Assembly (NCBI GenBank): GCA_040381555.1
Contig: JBEIHC010000114.1
Coordinates: 1-8,879 of the forward strand
Direction: 5' to 3'
Length of the DNA: 8,879 nucleotides
From: CANHCC01 sp040381555
GTDB taxonomy: Bacteria; Bacteroidota; Bacteroidia; J057; RFSG01
A program made the translations under genes and the position numbers. Positions 1 to 5,605 of the stretch are shown one piece after another; position 1 is the first letter of the stretch; every line of letters begins with the position of its first letter. Under the pieces are notes generated by a model that was not told where the DNA came from, did no database searches, and saw only the letters and a program-made list of their open reading frames with translations.

Positions 1-1135
1 AGAGTACCGCAACGCCACCGGCTAATTTAGCCAAACGCTCGTTGAGTTTTTCTTTATCGTACTCAGAAGTAGTATTTTCGATTTGGGCTTTGATTTGGTT
101 AACGCGTGCTTTAATGTCTTCCGCGTTTCCTTTGCCGCTTACGATGGTCGAGTTATCTTTATCGATGCTCACTTTTTCGCAGCGTCCCAACATATCGAGG
201 GTTGCATTCTCCAGTTTGAAGCCTCTTTCTTCAGAGATTACTGTACCACCGGTTAGGATGGCGATATCTTCCAACATGGCTTTACGACGATCTCCGAATC
301 CTGGAGCTTTCACAGCTGCAATACGGAGTGAGCCACGGATTTTATTGACTACTAAAGTTGCTAAAGCTTCTCCGTCCACATCTTCCGCGATGATCAACAA
401 AGGAGAACCAGACTGAACTTGCTTTTCCAGAATAGGAAGCAATTCTTTCATGCTGGAAATCTTTTTGTCATAGATCAGGATATGTGGGTTCTCGAGTTCA
501 ACCTCCATTTTATCCGCATTGGTTACGAAGTAGGGAGAGAGGTAACCTCTGTCGAATTGCATCCCTTCAACTGTTTCCAGGTAGGTATCCATTCCTTTGG
601 CTTCTTCCACGGTAATAACGCCGTCTTTACCCACTTTTTCCATGGCTTCAGCGATTAATTTACCTACTTCATGGTCATTGTTAGCGGAGATAGTGCCTAC
701 TTGCTCAATCTCTTTGGTGCTCGAAATATTTTTGCTCAGTTTTTTCAATTCGGCTACCACTACTTTGGTAGCTTCTTCGATACCGCGCTTTAATTCCATT
801 GGATTGGCACCGGCGGCTACATTTTTAAGGCCTTCACGAACGATAGCTTGAGCTAAAACGGTTGCTGTGGTAGTACCATCACCTGCTACATCAGCAGTTT
901 TGGAAGCTACTTCTTTCACCATTTGGGCACCCATGTTTTCAATCGCGTCTTTCAACTCGATTTCTTTAGCCACTGTCACACCGTCTTTGGTAACGAGGGG
1001 AGCGCCATATTTTTTATCAATAACTACATTGCGGCCTTTGGGGCCCAAGGTTACTTTTACTGCATTGGCCAAAGCGTCCACACCTCTTTTGAGTTTTTCG
1101 CGCGCGCTTGAGTCGAATTCAATCAATTTTGCCAT
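1..1135 (-). CDS. groEL: GroEL chaperonin (60 kDa), 5' part, cut by window edge
   Basis: The minus strand read from ATG at 1135 gives about 378 codons with no stop, starting MAKLIEFDSSAREKLKRGVD and running off the left edge. GroEL is the barrel-forming ATPase that folds proteins in the cytoplasm under the GroES lid. The chaperonin ATP-binding loop VTLGPKGRNVV is at about residues 28-38, and the nucleotide-binding GDGTTT motif is at 85-90 with its conserved Asp at 86. The apical-domain block GYLSPYFVTN is also present. The visible part ends near LAKLAGGVAVL, where the intermediate domain resumes, so roughly 165 C-terminal residues of the usual 545 lie outside. It follows groES by 33 nt and is surely co-transcribed with it. 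No strong Shine-Dalgarno sequence precedes the start; the leader is A-rich. Nothing in the visible part suggests a defect. Identity is certain from the sequence. Confidence 0.98.
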   Translation of the reverse strand, partial: MAKLIEFDSSAREKLKRGVDALANAVKVTLGPKGRNVVIDKKYGAPLVTKDGVTVAKEIELKDAIENMGAQMVKEVASKTADVAGDGTTTATVLAQAIVREGLKNVAAGANPMELKRGIEEATKVVVAELKKLSKNISSTKEIEQVGTISANNDHEVGKLIAEAMEKVGKDGVITVEEAKGMDTYLETVEGMQFDRGYLSPYFVTNADKMEVELENPHILIYDKKISSMKELLPILEKQVQSGSPLLIIAEDVDGEALATLVVNKIRGSLRIAAVKAPGFGDRRKAMLEDIAILTGGTVISEERGFKLENATLDMLGRCEKVSIDKDNSTIVSGKGNAEDIKARVNQIKAQIENTTSEYDKEKLNERLAKLAGGVAVL

Positions 1136-1168
1136 AATTCTTTACTTAATCTTTTAACCTGTTGTACA

Positions 1169-1444
1169 TTAAACAATTGCGTAGATATCAGACTCCCGCA
1201 TAATGAGGAAATCTTTACCATCTACCTGAACCTCTGTACCGGAATATTTTCCGTACAAAACGGTATTACCAACCTTTACAGTGGTAGGCTCATCTTTTTT
1301 GCCTGGACCCACTGCTACAACTGTACCTTTTTGAGGTTTTTCTTTAGCTGTATCAGGAATGATAATTCCGGAAGCCGTTTTTTCTTCTGCCGGTGCCGGT
1401 TCTACAAGCACTCTGTCTGCTAAAGGGGTGATTTTTACTGACAT
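1169..1444 (-). CDS. groES: GroES co-chaperonin (10 kDa)
   Basis: This gene encodes 91 residues, a normal GroES length, from ATG at 1444. GroES is the heptameric lid of the GroEL chamber. Family features seen are the N-terminal ITPLADRVLVEP strand, the mobile-loop region with SGIIIPDTAKEKPQKG at about 25-40, the VVAVGPG turn at about 42-48, and the C-terminal block VLYGKYSGTEV...FLIMRESDIYAIV. The frame stays open upstream to an ATG at 1582, but that 46-residue extension has no family counterpart. The ATG at 1444 has AGGAGG 9 nt upstream and begins exactly where GroES proteins begin. It is first in a groES-groEL operon. Upstream are the paired boxes at 1510-1545 and then a large tandem array, so the operon promoter must lie in the roughly 125 bp between array and start codon. 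Confidence 0.98.
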   Translation of the reverse strand: MSVKITPLADRVLVEPAPAEEKTASGIIIPDTAKEKPQKGTVVAVGPGKKDEPTTVKVGNTVLYGKYSGTEVQVDGKDFLIMRESDIYAIV

Positions 1445-1453
1445 GATTTTATT

Positions 1454-1459
1454 CCTCCT
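1454..1459 (-). promoter_or_regulatory. Shine-Dalgarno sequence of groES
   Basis: The minus strand reads AGGAGG, then 9 nt, then the groES ATG at 1444. This is a full-consensus ribosome binding site. It stands out because the other starts in this window show no such motif and Bacteroidota generally use it little. It decides between the ATG at 1444 and the longer frame from 1582. Confidence 0.8.
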
Positions 1460-1509
1460 AAAAATTGAATTTTCACCCTTACATCGAATTATGTGCCATA
1501 TCAAATTAG

Positions 1510-1545
1510 GGCTAAAAATCTGACAGGTTGGCAATAAATCTGCCA
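1510..1545 (-). promoter_or_regulatory. Paired 16-bp boxes upstream of groES, possible promoter/operator
   Basis: On the minus strand, TGGCAGATTTATTGCC (1545-1530) is followed 20 nt later by TGTCAGATTTTTAGCC (1525-1510), identical at 13 of 16 positions. The first box contains the inverted pair TGGCA-N7-TGCCA. Its GG and GC doublets are spaced as in a sigma54 -24/-12 element (TGGCAC-N5-TTGCA), although the base after TGGCA and the base after TTGC differ from consensus. Further TGNCA boxes lie at 1557-1553 and 1498-1494. A start from the first box would give a leader of roughly 75 nt. No good TAnnTTTG box is present in this stretch. Whether this is a promoter, a heat-shock operator or both is inference. 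Confidence 0.45.
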
Positions 1546-1570
1546 TGCAGGGTGACAATTTGGTCAGTTC

Positions 1571-1874
1571 AGCTTGCACCAAGCTTAGCTTACCCTAAGT
1601 TTAGCTTGCACCAAGCTCAGCTTGCACCAAGCTCAGTTTACCCTAAACCCAGCTTGCACCAAGCTCAGCTTGCACCAAGCTCAGCTTGCACCAAGCTCAG
1701 CTTACACCAAGCTCAGTTTACCCTAAGTTTAGCTTGCACCAAGCTCAGCTTACCCTAAGCTCAGCTTACCCTAAGCTCAGCTTACACCAAGCTCAGCTTA
1801 CACCAAGCTCAGCTTGCACCAAGCTCAGCTTACACCAAGCTCAGCTTACACCAAGCTTAGCTTACCCCAAGCTT
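1571..1874. repeat. Tandem array, 19 units of a 16-bp palindromic repeat
   Basis: There are nineteen consecutive units of exactly 16 bp (304 bp) with consensus AGCTTgcaccAAGCTc. Each unit has 5-nt inverted arms, AGCTT and AAGCT, around a 5-nt centre; the centres are gcacc (8 units), acacc (5), accct (5) and acccc (1). The junction between units, AAGCTcAGCTT, is itself a near-perfect palindrome. Unit 1635-1650 has changed both arms (AGTTT...AAACC), which keeps the third base pair; units 1587 and 1715 keep pairing through G-T wobble. The last unit, 1859-1874, overlaps the transposase stop codon (1873-1875). The array separates the transposase from the groES promoter region and has the same unit as the array at 2665-2790. 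Confidence 0.95.
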
Positions 1875-2583
1875 AAAATTTCAGCCCAACTCCCTGCTTG
1901 GATGGCTTAGAACCATATTCTTCTGGCAATGCTAGGTGTTCTGCACAAAAGGGCTTCATCCCTTTGAATAATGCCAATATTTCAGAACGCATCACCAGTT
2001 TGTTCGAATCACCAGTTATCTCATGAAAGGAAGAAAAGGGCCAATCTTCAGGCTGATGGACCATCCCATGAAACACCGGGTTTTTGTGTATGTATAAAAT
2101 TGTACGACTAATATCCTCAAGGGTCGGCAACTCTTTTGTAAACTTCTCCCTACTCCATAACACACCCTTGGTCTCATACTTACGCTTGAGATACTGATCA
2201 TAAGAATGTTTAAGCCCTCGAATGCAATAGCGAATCTGGAAGTGAATAGAACCTCGGTAGGGTGAGATTGCCAATGGGAGGTCTATTTCCCTTTCCGGCA
2301 AAAGGTAATCTTTCAGTTTTTCCGAATGCAGATTGAGTCGTAAAAGATGAAGTTTCAAGGGTAATCTTGCCAAAACCTCCTTTCGATGAGGTCGAATTAA
2401 CAGGTGTACATGATTGCCAAGAACCACATAAGCCCAGAGTTCGCAACAAGGGAGGATGAATTTTCGCATTTTATCGATGAAATACAGTCTATCCTCTGCA
2501 TCCCTAAAAAGAATGCCGTCAGAATTGGCCTTTAACACCTCATGGTAAAAAAGCCCGGGGGTAAATTCAATTGTCTTTTTCAT
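1873..2583 (-). CDS. REP-associated tyrosine transposase (RAYT), Y1/HUH family
   Basis: The protein is 236 residues. The IS200-like Y1 transposase fold is shown by the HUH motif in LGNHVHLLI (His58, His60) and by the block GLKHSYDQYLKRKYETKGVLWSREKF at about 123-148. The RAYT-type block YIHKNPV...PEDWPFSS at 164-185 is also present; the catalytic Tyr is probably in the Tyr-rich segment 116-164, but I cannot place it with certainty. RAYTs are single-strand DNA nucleases usually tied to palindromic REP repeats that they cut and join; many are kept as single-copy genes. Here the gene has arrays of a palindromic 16-mer directly on both sides, which fits. The start at 2583 lacks a Shine-Dalgarno sequence; an A/T-rich leader and a -7 box at 2618-2611 lie upstream. 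The stop codon falls in the last repeat unit. The frame is intact, so the enzyme may be active. Family certain, substrate inferred. Confidence 0.9.
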   Translation of the reverse strand: MKKTIEFTPGLFYHEVLKANSDGILFRDAEDRLYFIDKMRKFILPCCELWAYVVLGNHVHLLIRPHRKEVLARLPLKLHLLRLNLHSEKLKDYLLPEREIDLPLAISPYRGSIHFQIRYCIRGLKHSYDQYLKRKYETKGVLWSREKFTKELPTLEDISRTILYIHKNPVFHGMVHQPEDWPFSSFHEITGDSNKLVMRSEILALFKGMKPFCAEHLALPEEYGSKPSKQGVGLKF

Positions 2584-2610
2584 TTTTTTAGTTTTTTAGA
2601 TTGTTTAGGA

Positions 2611-2618
2611 CAAACATA
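2611..2618 (-). promoter_or_regulatory. -7 promoter box (TATGTTTG) for the RAYT gene
   Basis: The minus strand reads TATGTTTG, a full match to the Bacteroidota -7 consensus TAnnTTTG, 28 nt before the transposase ATG. No TTTG or TTG is found at the usual 19-21 nt upstream distance, so only half of the promoter is convincing. The box is part of the 13-bp inverted sequence shared with 2787-2799. Confidence 0.5.
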
Positions 2619-2664
2619 ATACAGGATTGGGCAAATCTTTACGGACAAATGAACCCATTTCAGG

Positions 2665-2790
2665 AGCTTAAATCAGGCTTCGCTTGCACCAAACCCAGCT
2701 TGCACCAAGCTCAGCTTACCCCAAGCCCAGCTTGCACCAAGCTCGGTTTACCCTAAACCCAGCTTGCACCAAGCCGGCTTAATCCCTATG
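2665..2790. repeat. Second 16-bp palindromic array, 6 clear units plus decayed ends
   Basis: Six in-phase units run from 2681 to 2776 with the same consensus and orientation as the 19-unit array. A degenerate unit in the same register precedes them at 2665-2680 (AGCTTaaatcAGGCTt), and a decayed partial copy (GGCTTAATCCCTATG) follows at 2776-2790. Unit 2745-2760 (GGTTTaccctAAACCc) has fully compensated arms: all five base pairs hold although four arm positions differ from consensus. The array lies upstream of the transposase and of the divergent membrane-protein gene. Its last clear unit contributes the TTG that may act as the -33 element of the latter. Confidence 0.92.
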
Positions 2791-2794
2791 TTTG
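2764..2794 (+). promoter_or_regulatory. Candidate promoter of the membrane-protein gene
   Basis: TTG at 2764-2766, 20 nt of spacer, and TATGTTTG at 2787-2794 fit the Bacteroidota -33/-7 layout. The predicted transcript start falls on or next to the ATG at 2799, so the mRNA would be leaderless or nearly so. The -33 part comes from the last 16-mer unit. Confidence 0.45.
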
Positions 2795-2798
2795 TCCT

Positions 2799-4199
2799 AT
2801 GAATGCTTACTTGACCAAAATCTCCGGTTTCGCAGTGATCGCCTTCCTCCTCCTTTCGGCGGTTTTTTTTCTCGAAAGGACCCTCTTCATCGATACTGCC
2901 TATTACTTATTCAAGATGAGTATGGAGAATTCCTTTAATGTGGAATTAGACCGCTGGGCTGCCGTCATCCCCCAAATCCTTCCCCTCGCAGGTATGATGC
3001 TCTCTGCCCCTGCTTCTGCTATCCTTATTTCCTATTCTCTCGCTTTCTGGCTCCTCTATGCCGCTATCTTCTATATCATGGTTTACCGCCTCCAAAAACC
3101 AGAGGCAGGACTGGCCCTTGTCCTTGGATTTACTCTTTTCCTGCGTATCTCCTGGTTCCATTCTGTAACCGAAACGCATCAAGCCGTAGCCTGGTGCCTC
3201 CTCCTGTATGCCTGGCTTTCTGCAGCTAATCCTACTAAATGGTTCTTTTATCTGCCAGTCGCTTTGACCTTATGCCTGCTCGGATTTTTCTCTCACCCTG
3301 TTTCCCTCTTCATGCAGGTGTACATAATCGCTTGGGTGGGCTGGGAAAGAAAACTCTACAAACACGCCGGACTTTGGCTCATCCTGCTCTGCATAGGGGC
3401 AATGTATCTCTCCAAAGTTGCCCTCACAAAAGAAGATTCCTACGAAGGCAGTTTCTTTTCTCAACTCAAAGAAATGCCTTCTCTCTTACCTCGCATTCAT
3501 CACTCGTTTGGAGTCAAGTTTCTCAAAGCCCATTTTCTCGATATTTACCTTTGGCCAGTGGCTTTAGGCATACTCGTTACTCTCTGGTTTATCCGACAAA
3601 AAGAATGGGGGAAACTCTTCCTAATGTGCAGCGGTACCGCAACTTTCTTAGCCCTGACTTGGGTAGCTTATTTCCATGGGGATGCAGAGGTAATGACGGA
3701 AAAAAATTTAATGCCTCTGGCGGTTTTTATAATACTCCCTTTCGCACAAGAACTGTATAAAGATTCTTTTTTTCTTAAAGGAAAATGGAAACCTCTCCTG
3801 ATTTCATGTGTAATTCTAGTAGGCATGATCGGAATTATTCTGGAAGGATTGAACCAACAAAAAAGAGTGGCTTTTCTGGCAGCTATATGCGCGCAAACCG
3901 AAGCTCAAGGTTCTCAAAGAGGACTTGTCCTGAAGAGTGAGTTGCGAGAACCTTACATTGGATCTGTGTGGGCTTTGGCTCATGAAACGCTCTGGTACTC
4001 GGCTTGGGCTAATGGTCCGGATCGGGTGACAACAGTATTTGCATTGGAATCTATGGATAATCCTCCTACTGATTTATCCGTAACGGATTTATTTATGAGC
4101 ACAGAATTCTGGTTGATTTATAATGCCTTTACACTGAATCAGGATTATTTTAGATTTCGAGAGGGGAGGTATGGGGGGATTCGCTTCGCTCATCCTTAG
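2799..4199 (+). CDS. Polytopic inner-membrane protein, possibly GT-C-like
   Basis: The protein has 466 residues, with about ten or more hydrophobic segments in residues 9-350 (for example 9-26, 72-97, 104-117, 129-142, 148-164, 167-181, 191-206, 250-265, 273-291, 304-316, 332-350). A soluble C-terminal part covers about 355-466. The first membrane segment is followed by an acidic position (FIDTAYYLFK, Asp32), and the loop RWAAVIPQILPL comes next. This layout resembles GT-C glycosyltransferases and related Bacteroidota membrane proteins of unknown role. I do not recognise a named family, so function is inference only. The ATG at 2799 sits 5 bp after a -7 box, and no other ATG occurs before codon 40, inside the conserved-looking region. 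The gene is convergent with the GT2 gene. Its stop codon is 1 nt from the first repeat of the 4201-4764 cluster, so the very end of the protein may have been shaped by repeat insertion. Confidence 0.75.
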   Translation: MNAYLTKISGFAVIAFLLLSAVFFLERTLFIDTAYYLFKMSMENSFNVELDRWAAVIPQILPLAGMMLSAPASAILISYSLAFWLLYAAIFYIMVYRLQKPEAGLALVLGFTLFLRISWFHSVTETHQAVAWCLLLYAWLSAANPTKWFFYLPVALTLCLLGFFSHPVSLFMQVYIIAWVGWERKLYKHAGLWLILLCIGAMYLSKVALTKEDSYEGSFFSQLKEMPSLLPRIHHSFGVKFLKAHFLDIYLWPVALGILVTLWFIRQKEWGKLFLMCSGTATFLALTWVAYFHGDAEVMTEKNLMPLAVFIILPFAQELYKDSFFLKGKWKPLLISCVILVGMIGIILEGLNQQKRVAFLAAICAQTEAQGSQRGLVLKSELREPYIGSVWALAHETLWYSAWANGPDRVTTVFALESMDNPPTDLSVTDLFMSTEFWLIYNAFTLNQDYFRFREGRYGGIRFAHP

Positions 4200-4200
4200 G

Positions 4201-4328
4201 TTCACCGCAGAGAGAACGGAGTACAAACGGAGTTAAACGGAGTTTTTTTTTGCTAAAATGATTTATCTATTTAAGTATGGCTTAAAATTAGATACTAAAA
4301 ATAATTTCTTTCGTGGTTATGTAAAAAA
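4201..4328 (+). repeat. Type A repeat unit 1
   Basis: This 128-bp unit has the 5' part CCGCAGAGAGAACGGAGTAC and then AACGGAG steps, followed by an AT-rich body ending TTTCGTGGTTAT. Only the outermost bases (TTCACCG with CGTGGTTA) can pair, so it is not a full hairpin. About 42 nt near its 3' end are identical to unit 4540-4665. Confidence 0.88.
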
Positions 4329-4433
4329 TTCACCGCAGAGTAAAGGAGTACAAATGGAGTTTAGCAGAGGTATTATAATTTAAAAAACCGTTTCCTCTGT
4401 TTGTACTCTGTTTTCTCTGTGGTTATAAAAAGG
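4329..4433 (+). repeat. Type B hairpin repeat unit 1
   Basis: This 105-bp unit has a left arm from CACCGCAGAGTAAAGGAGTA and a right arm ending TTTTCTCTGTGGTTA. The arms pair over about 27 bp with one bulge and a few mismatches. It could act as a bidirectional terminator between the convergent genes. Confidence 0.88.
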
Positions 4434-4539
4434 TTCACCGCAGAGTAAAGGAGTACAAATGGAGTTTAGCAGAGGTGTTATAATTTTAAAAAACCGTTTC
4501 CTCTGTTTGTACTCTGTTCTCTCTGTGGTTATAAAAAGG
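4434..4539 (+). repeat. Type B hairpin repeat unit 2
   Basis: This 106-bp unit is nearly identical to the unit before it. It differs by few bases in the loop (GTGTTATAATTTT versus GTATTATAATTT) and by TTCTCTC for TTTTCTC in the right arm. The closeness suggests a recent tandem duplication. Confidence 0.88.
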
Positions 4540-4665
4540 TTCACCGCAGAGAGAATGGAGTACAAACGGAGTTAAACGGAGGATTTTTGCTAAAGTAATT
4601 TATTAATTTAAGTTTGGCTTAAAATTAGATACTAAAAATAATTTCTTTCGTGGTTATTTGAAAAA
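4540..4665 (+). repeat. Type A repeat unit 2
   Basis: This 126-bp unit is the second copy of the type A form, diverged from the first mainly in the stretch after GCTAAA. Together with the following type B unit it looks like a duplication of the first A-B pair. Confidence 0.88.
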
Positions 4666-4764
4666 TTCACCGCAGAGTAAAGGAGTACAAATGGAGTTTA
4701 GCAGAGGAGGTAAAATTTAATCAAACCGTTTCCTCTGTTTGTACTCTGTTCTCTCTGTGGTTAA
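4666..4764 (+). repeat. Type B hairpin repeat unit 3
   Basis: This is the last and most diverged type B unit. Its loop reads GAGGTAAAATTTAATC, and the right arm ends CTCTGTGGTTA, about 9 nt before the stop codon of the GT2 gene. It is placed where a terminator for that minus-strand gene would be expected. Confidence 0.85.
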
Positions 4765-4772
4765 ACCCAATC

Positions 4773-5507
4773 TCAACGATATAATTTCTTCGAAAATAAA
4801 TTATATTTTAAAATGCAATAAATCGCTCTGAATCCATCTTTTGCTCCAATTTTCTTGCCTTCCTCATAGGTACGACCATAGTAAGAAATGCCCACTTCAT
4901 AAATTCGGATATCTTTTACTCGGGCAATCTTGGCGGTTACCTCCGGTTCAAAGCCAAATCGTTTCTCCTGCAAGTGCAATTTTTGAATCATCTCCGTCCG
5001 AAATAGTTTGTAACAGGTTTCCATGTCGGTGAGATTCAAGTCGGTAAACATATTGGACAAGAAGGTCAGGAATTTATTTCCAATGGTATGCCAAAAGAAT
5101 AAAATACGGTGCGGATTTCCGCCCATAAACCGAGAACCATATACCACATCTGCAAAGCCTTCTAAAATGGGTTTGAGTAGGTCATTGTATTCCCGGGGAT
5201 CGTATTCTAAGTCGGCATCCTGAATAATGAGATAATCCCCCTTTGCTTCCAATATACCTGTGTGCAAAGCTGCTCCTTTTCCTTTATTGACCTCGTGGTT
5301 AATCAGGCGAATGGGCAAATTTGGATGCTCCCGACAGTATTTTTCTACCGATTCTACGGTATTGTCTTTCGAACAATCATTTACGATGATAATTTCCTTG
5401 CTTAACCCACCTGCTAGTTCAACATCTTCTATTTTGTTGAGAATCAAGTGTATAGTCCTACCCTCGTTATACGCAGGAATGATAATGGAAAGCTTTTTTT
5501 GGCTCAT
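4773..5507 (-). CDS. GT2 glycosyltransferase, polyprenyl-phosphate sugar synthase type
   Basis: The protein has 244 residues and a GT-A fold of family GT2, resembling dolichyl-phosphate mannose synthase. Such enzymes move a sugar from a nucleotide donor to a lipid phosphate on the cytoplasmic face of the membrane. Motifs seen are LSIIIPAYNEG (6-16), VNDCSKDNT (42-50), NKGKGAALHTG (74-84), the metal-binding DAD at 97-99 in QDADLEYDP, YGSRF (123-127), TDMETCYKLFR (160-170) and GFEPEVTAKIAR (185-196). There are no C-terminal membrane segments, so it is the short soluble/peripheral form. I start at ATG 5507; an in-frame TTG at 5519 would add four residues but has no support. A TAACTTTG box lies 17 nt upstream of the ATG. 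The convergent neighbour is a membrane protein; if that is a GT-C enzyme, this one could supply its lipid-linked donor, which is inference. Acceptor and sugar are unknown. Confidence 0.9.
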   Translation of the reverse strand: MSQKKLSIIIPAYNEGRTIHLILNKIEDVELAGGLSKEIIIVNDCSKDNTVESVEKYCREHPNLPIRLINHEVNKGKGAALHTGILEAKGDYLIIQDADLEYDPREYNDLLKPILEGFADVVYGSRFMGGNPHRILFFWHTIGNKFLTFLSNMFTDLNLTDMETCYKLFRTEMIQKLHLQEKRFGFEPEVTAKIARVKDIRIYEVGISYYGRTYEEGKKIGAKDGFRAIYCILKYNLFSKKLYR

Positions 5508-5523
5508 AGATAGTAGCAACCAA

Positions 5524-5531
5524 CAAAGTTA
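5524..5531 (-). promoter_or_regulatory. -7 promoter box (TAACTTTG) for the GT2 gene
   Basis: The minus strand reads TAACTTTG, a full match to TAnnTTTG, ending 16 nt before the ATG at 5507. This would leave a leader of about 12 nt, too short to place the TTG at 5519 inside with a ribosome site, which supports the ATG start. No clear -33 TTG is seen. Confidence 0.5.
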
Positions 5532-5605
5532 GAGGATTTTTTCCTGCTTTCTTTTTCTTCTGCTCAGGAATTCTAAATTTTGTATCACATTTTCATTGAT
5601 AATCC

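Larger units (their letters stand above)
2606..2799. repeat. 13-bp perfect inverted repeat around the small array
   Basis: TAGGACAAACATA at 2606-2618 and its exact reverse complement TATGTTTGTCCTA at 2787-2799 enclose 168 bp that include the whole smaller 16-mer array. Both copies contain a -7 box pointing outward, one to the transposase gene and one to the membrane-protein gene. The pair may be a duplicated promoter, a shared operator site, or the ends of an inserted segment. Confidence 0.75.
4201..4764. repeat. Cluster of five long CCGCAGAG-type repeats in order A-B-B-A-B
   Basis: The whole gap between two convergent genes is made of five head-to-tail units, each starting TTCACCGCAGAG. Units are about 103-128 bp. 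All carry a sub-repeat of roughly 9-11 nt ending in GGAG or AGAG. Type B units are long hairpins; type A units share the 5' arm but have a different AT-rich 3' part. The cluster begins 1 nt after the stop of the membrane-protein gene and ends about 9 nt before the stop of the GT2 gene. It is unrelated to the 16-mer arrays. From memory, similar CGCAGAG/ACGGAG palindromes occur between genes in many environmental bacteria; I could not check this. No gene is contained. Confidence 0.93.

Noticed and set aside
42..1157. Plus-strand open frames opposite groEL
   Set aside because: They are shadows of the strongly conserved groEL frame on the minus strand.
1445..1582. N-terminal extension of GroES to an ATG at 1582
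   Set aside because: The extension has no GroES counterpart and would cross the promoter-like boxes; the ATG at 1444 has its own AGGAGG.
1571..1874. CRISPR array
   Set aside because: Units are contiguous 16-mers with no unique spacers, and no cas gene is in the window.
1528..1910. Plus-strand frames with a repeating 16-residue pattern rich in Leu, His, Gln and Ser
   Set aside because: They are only the translation of the 16-bp DNA repeat, whose period gives a 48-nt, 16-residue protein period in every open frame. No start signal or family match.
1873..2583. Complete IS200/IS605 insertion sequence
   Set aside because: There is no TnpB or typical IS200 end hairpins; the YIHKNP...WPFSS block and the flanking palindromic arrays fit a RAYT instead.
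3239..3760. 173-codon plus-strand frame inside the membrane-protein gene
   Set aside because: It is an out-of-frame shadow; the 466-codon frame has coherent hydrophobic segments and this one does not resemble any protein family.
4380..4565. 61-codon minus-strand frame
   Set aside because: It lies wholly in the CCGCAGAG repeat cluster and its protein is itself internally repeated from the DNA repeat.
5508..5519. TTG start at 5519 for the GT2 glycosyltransferase
   Set aside because: It adds only four residues, would leave almost no leader after the TAACTTTG box, and the ATG at 5507 matches the usual family start.
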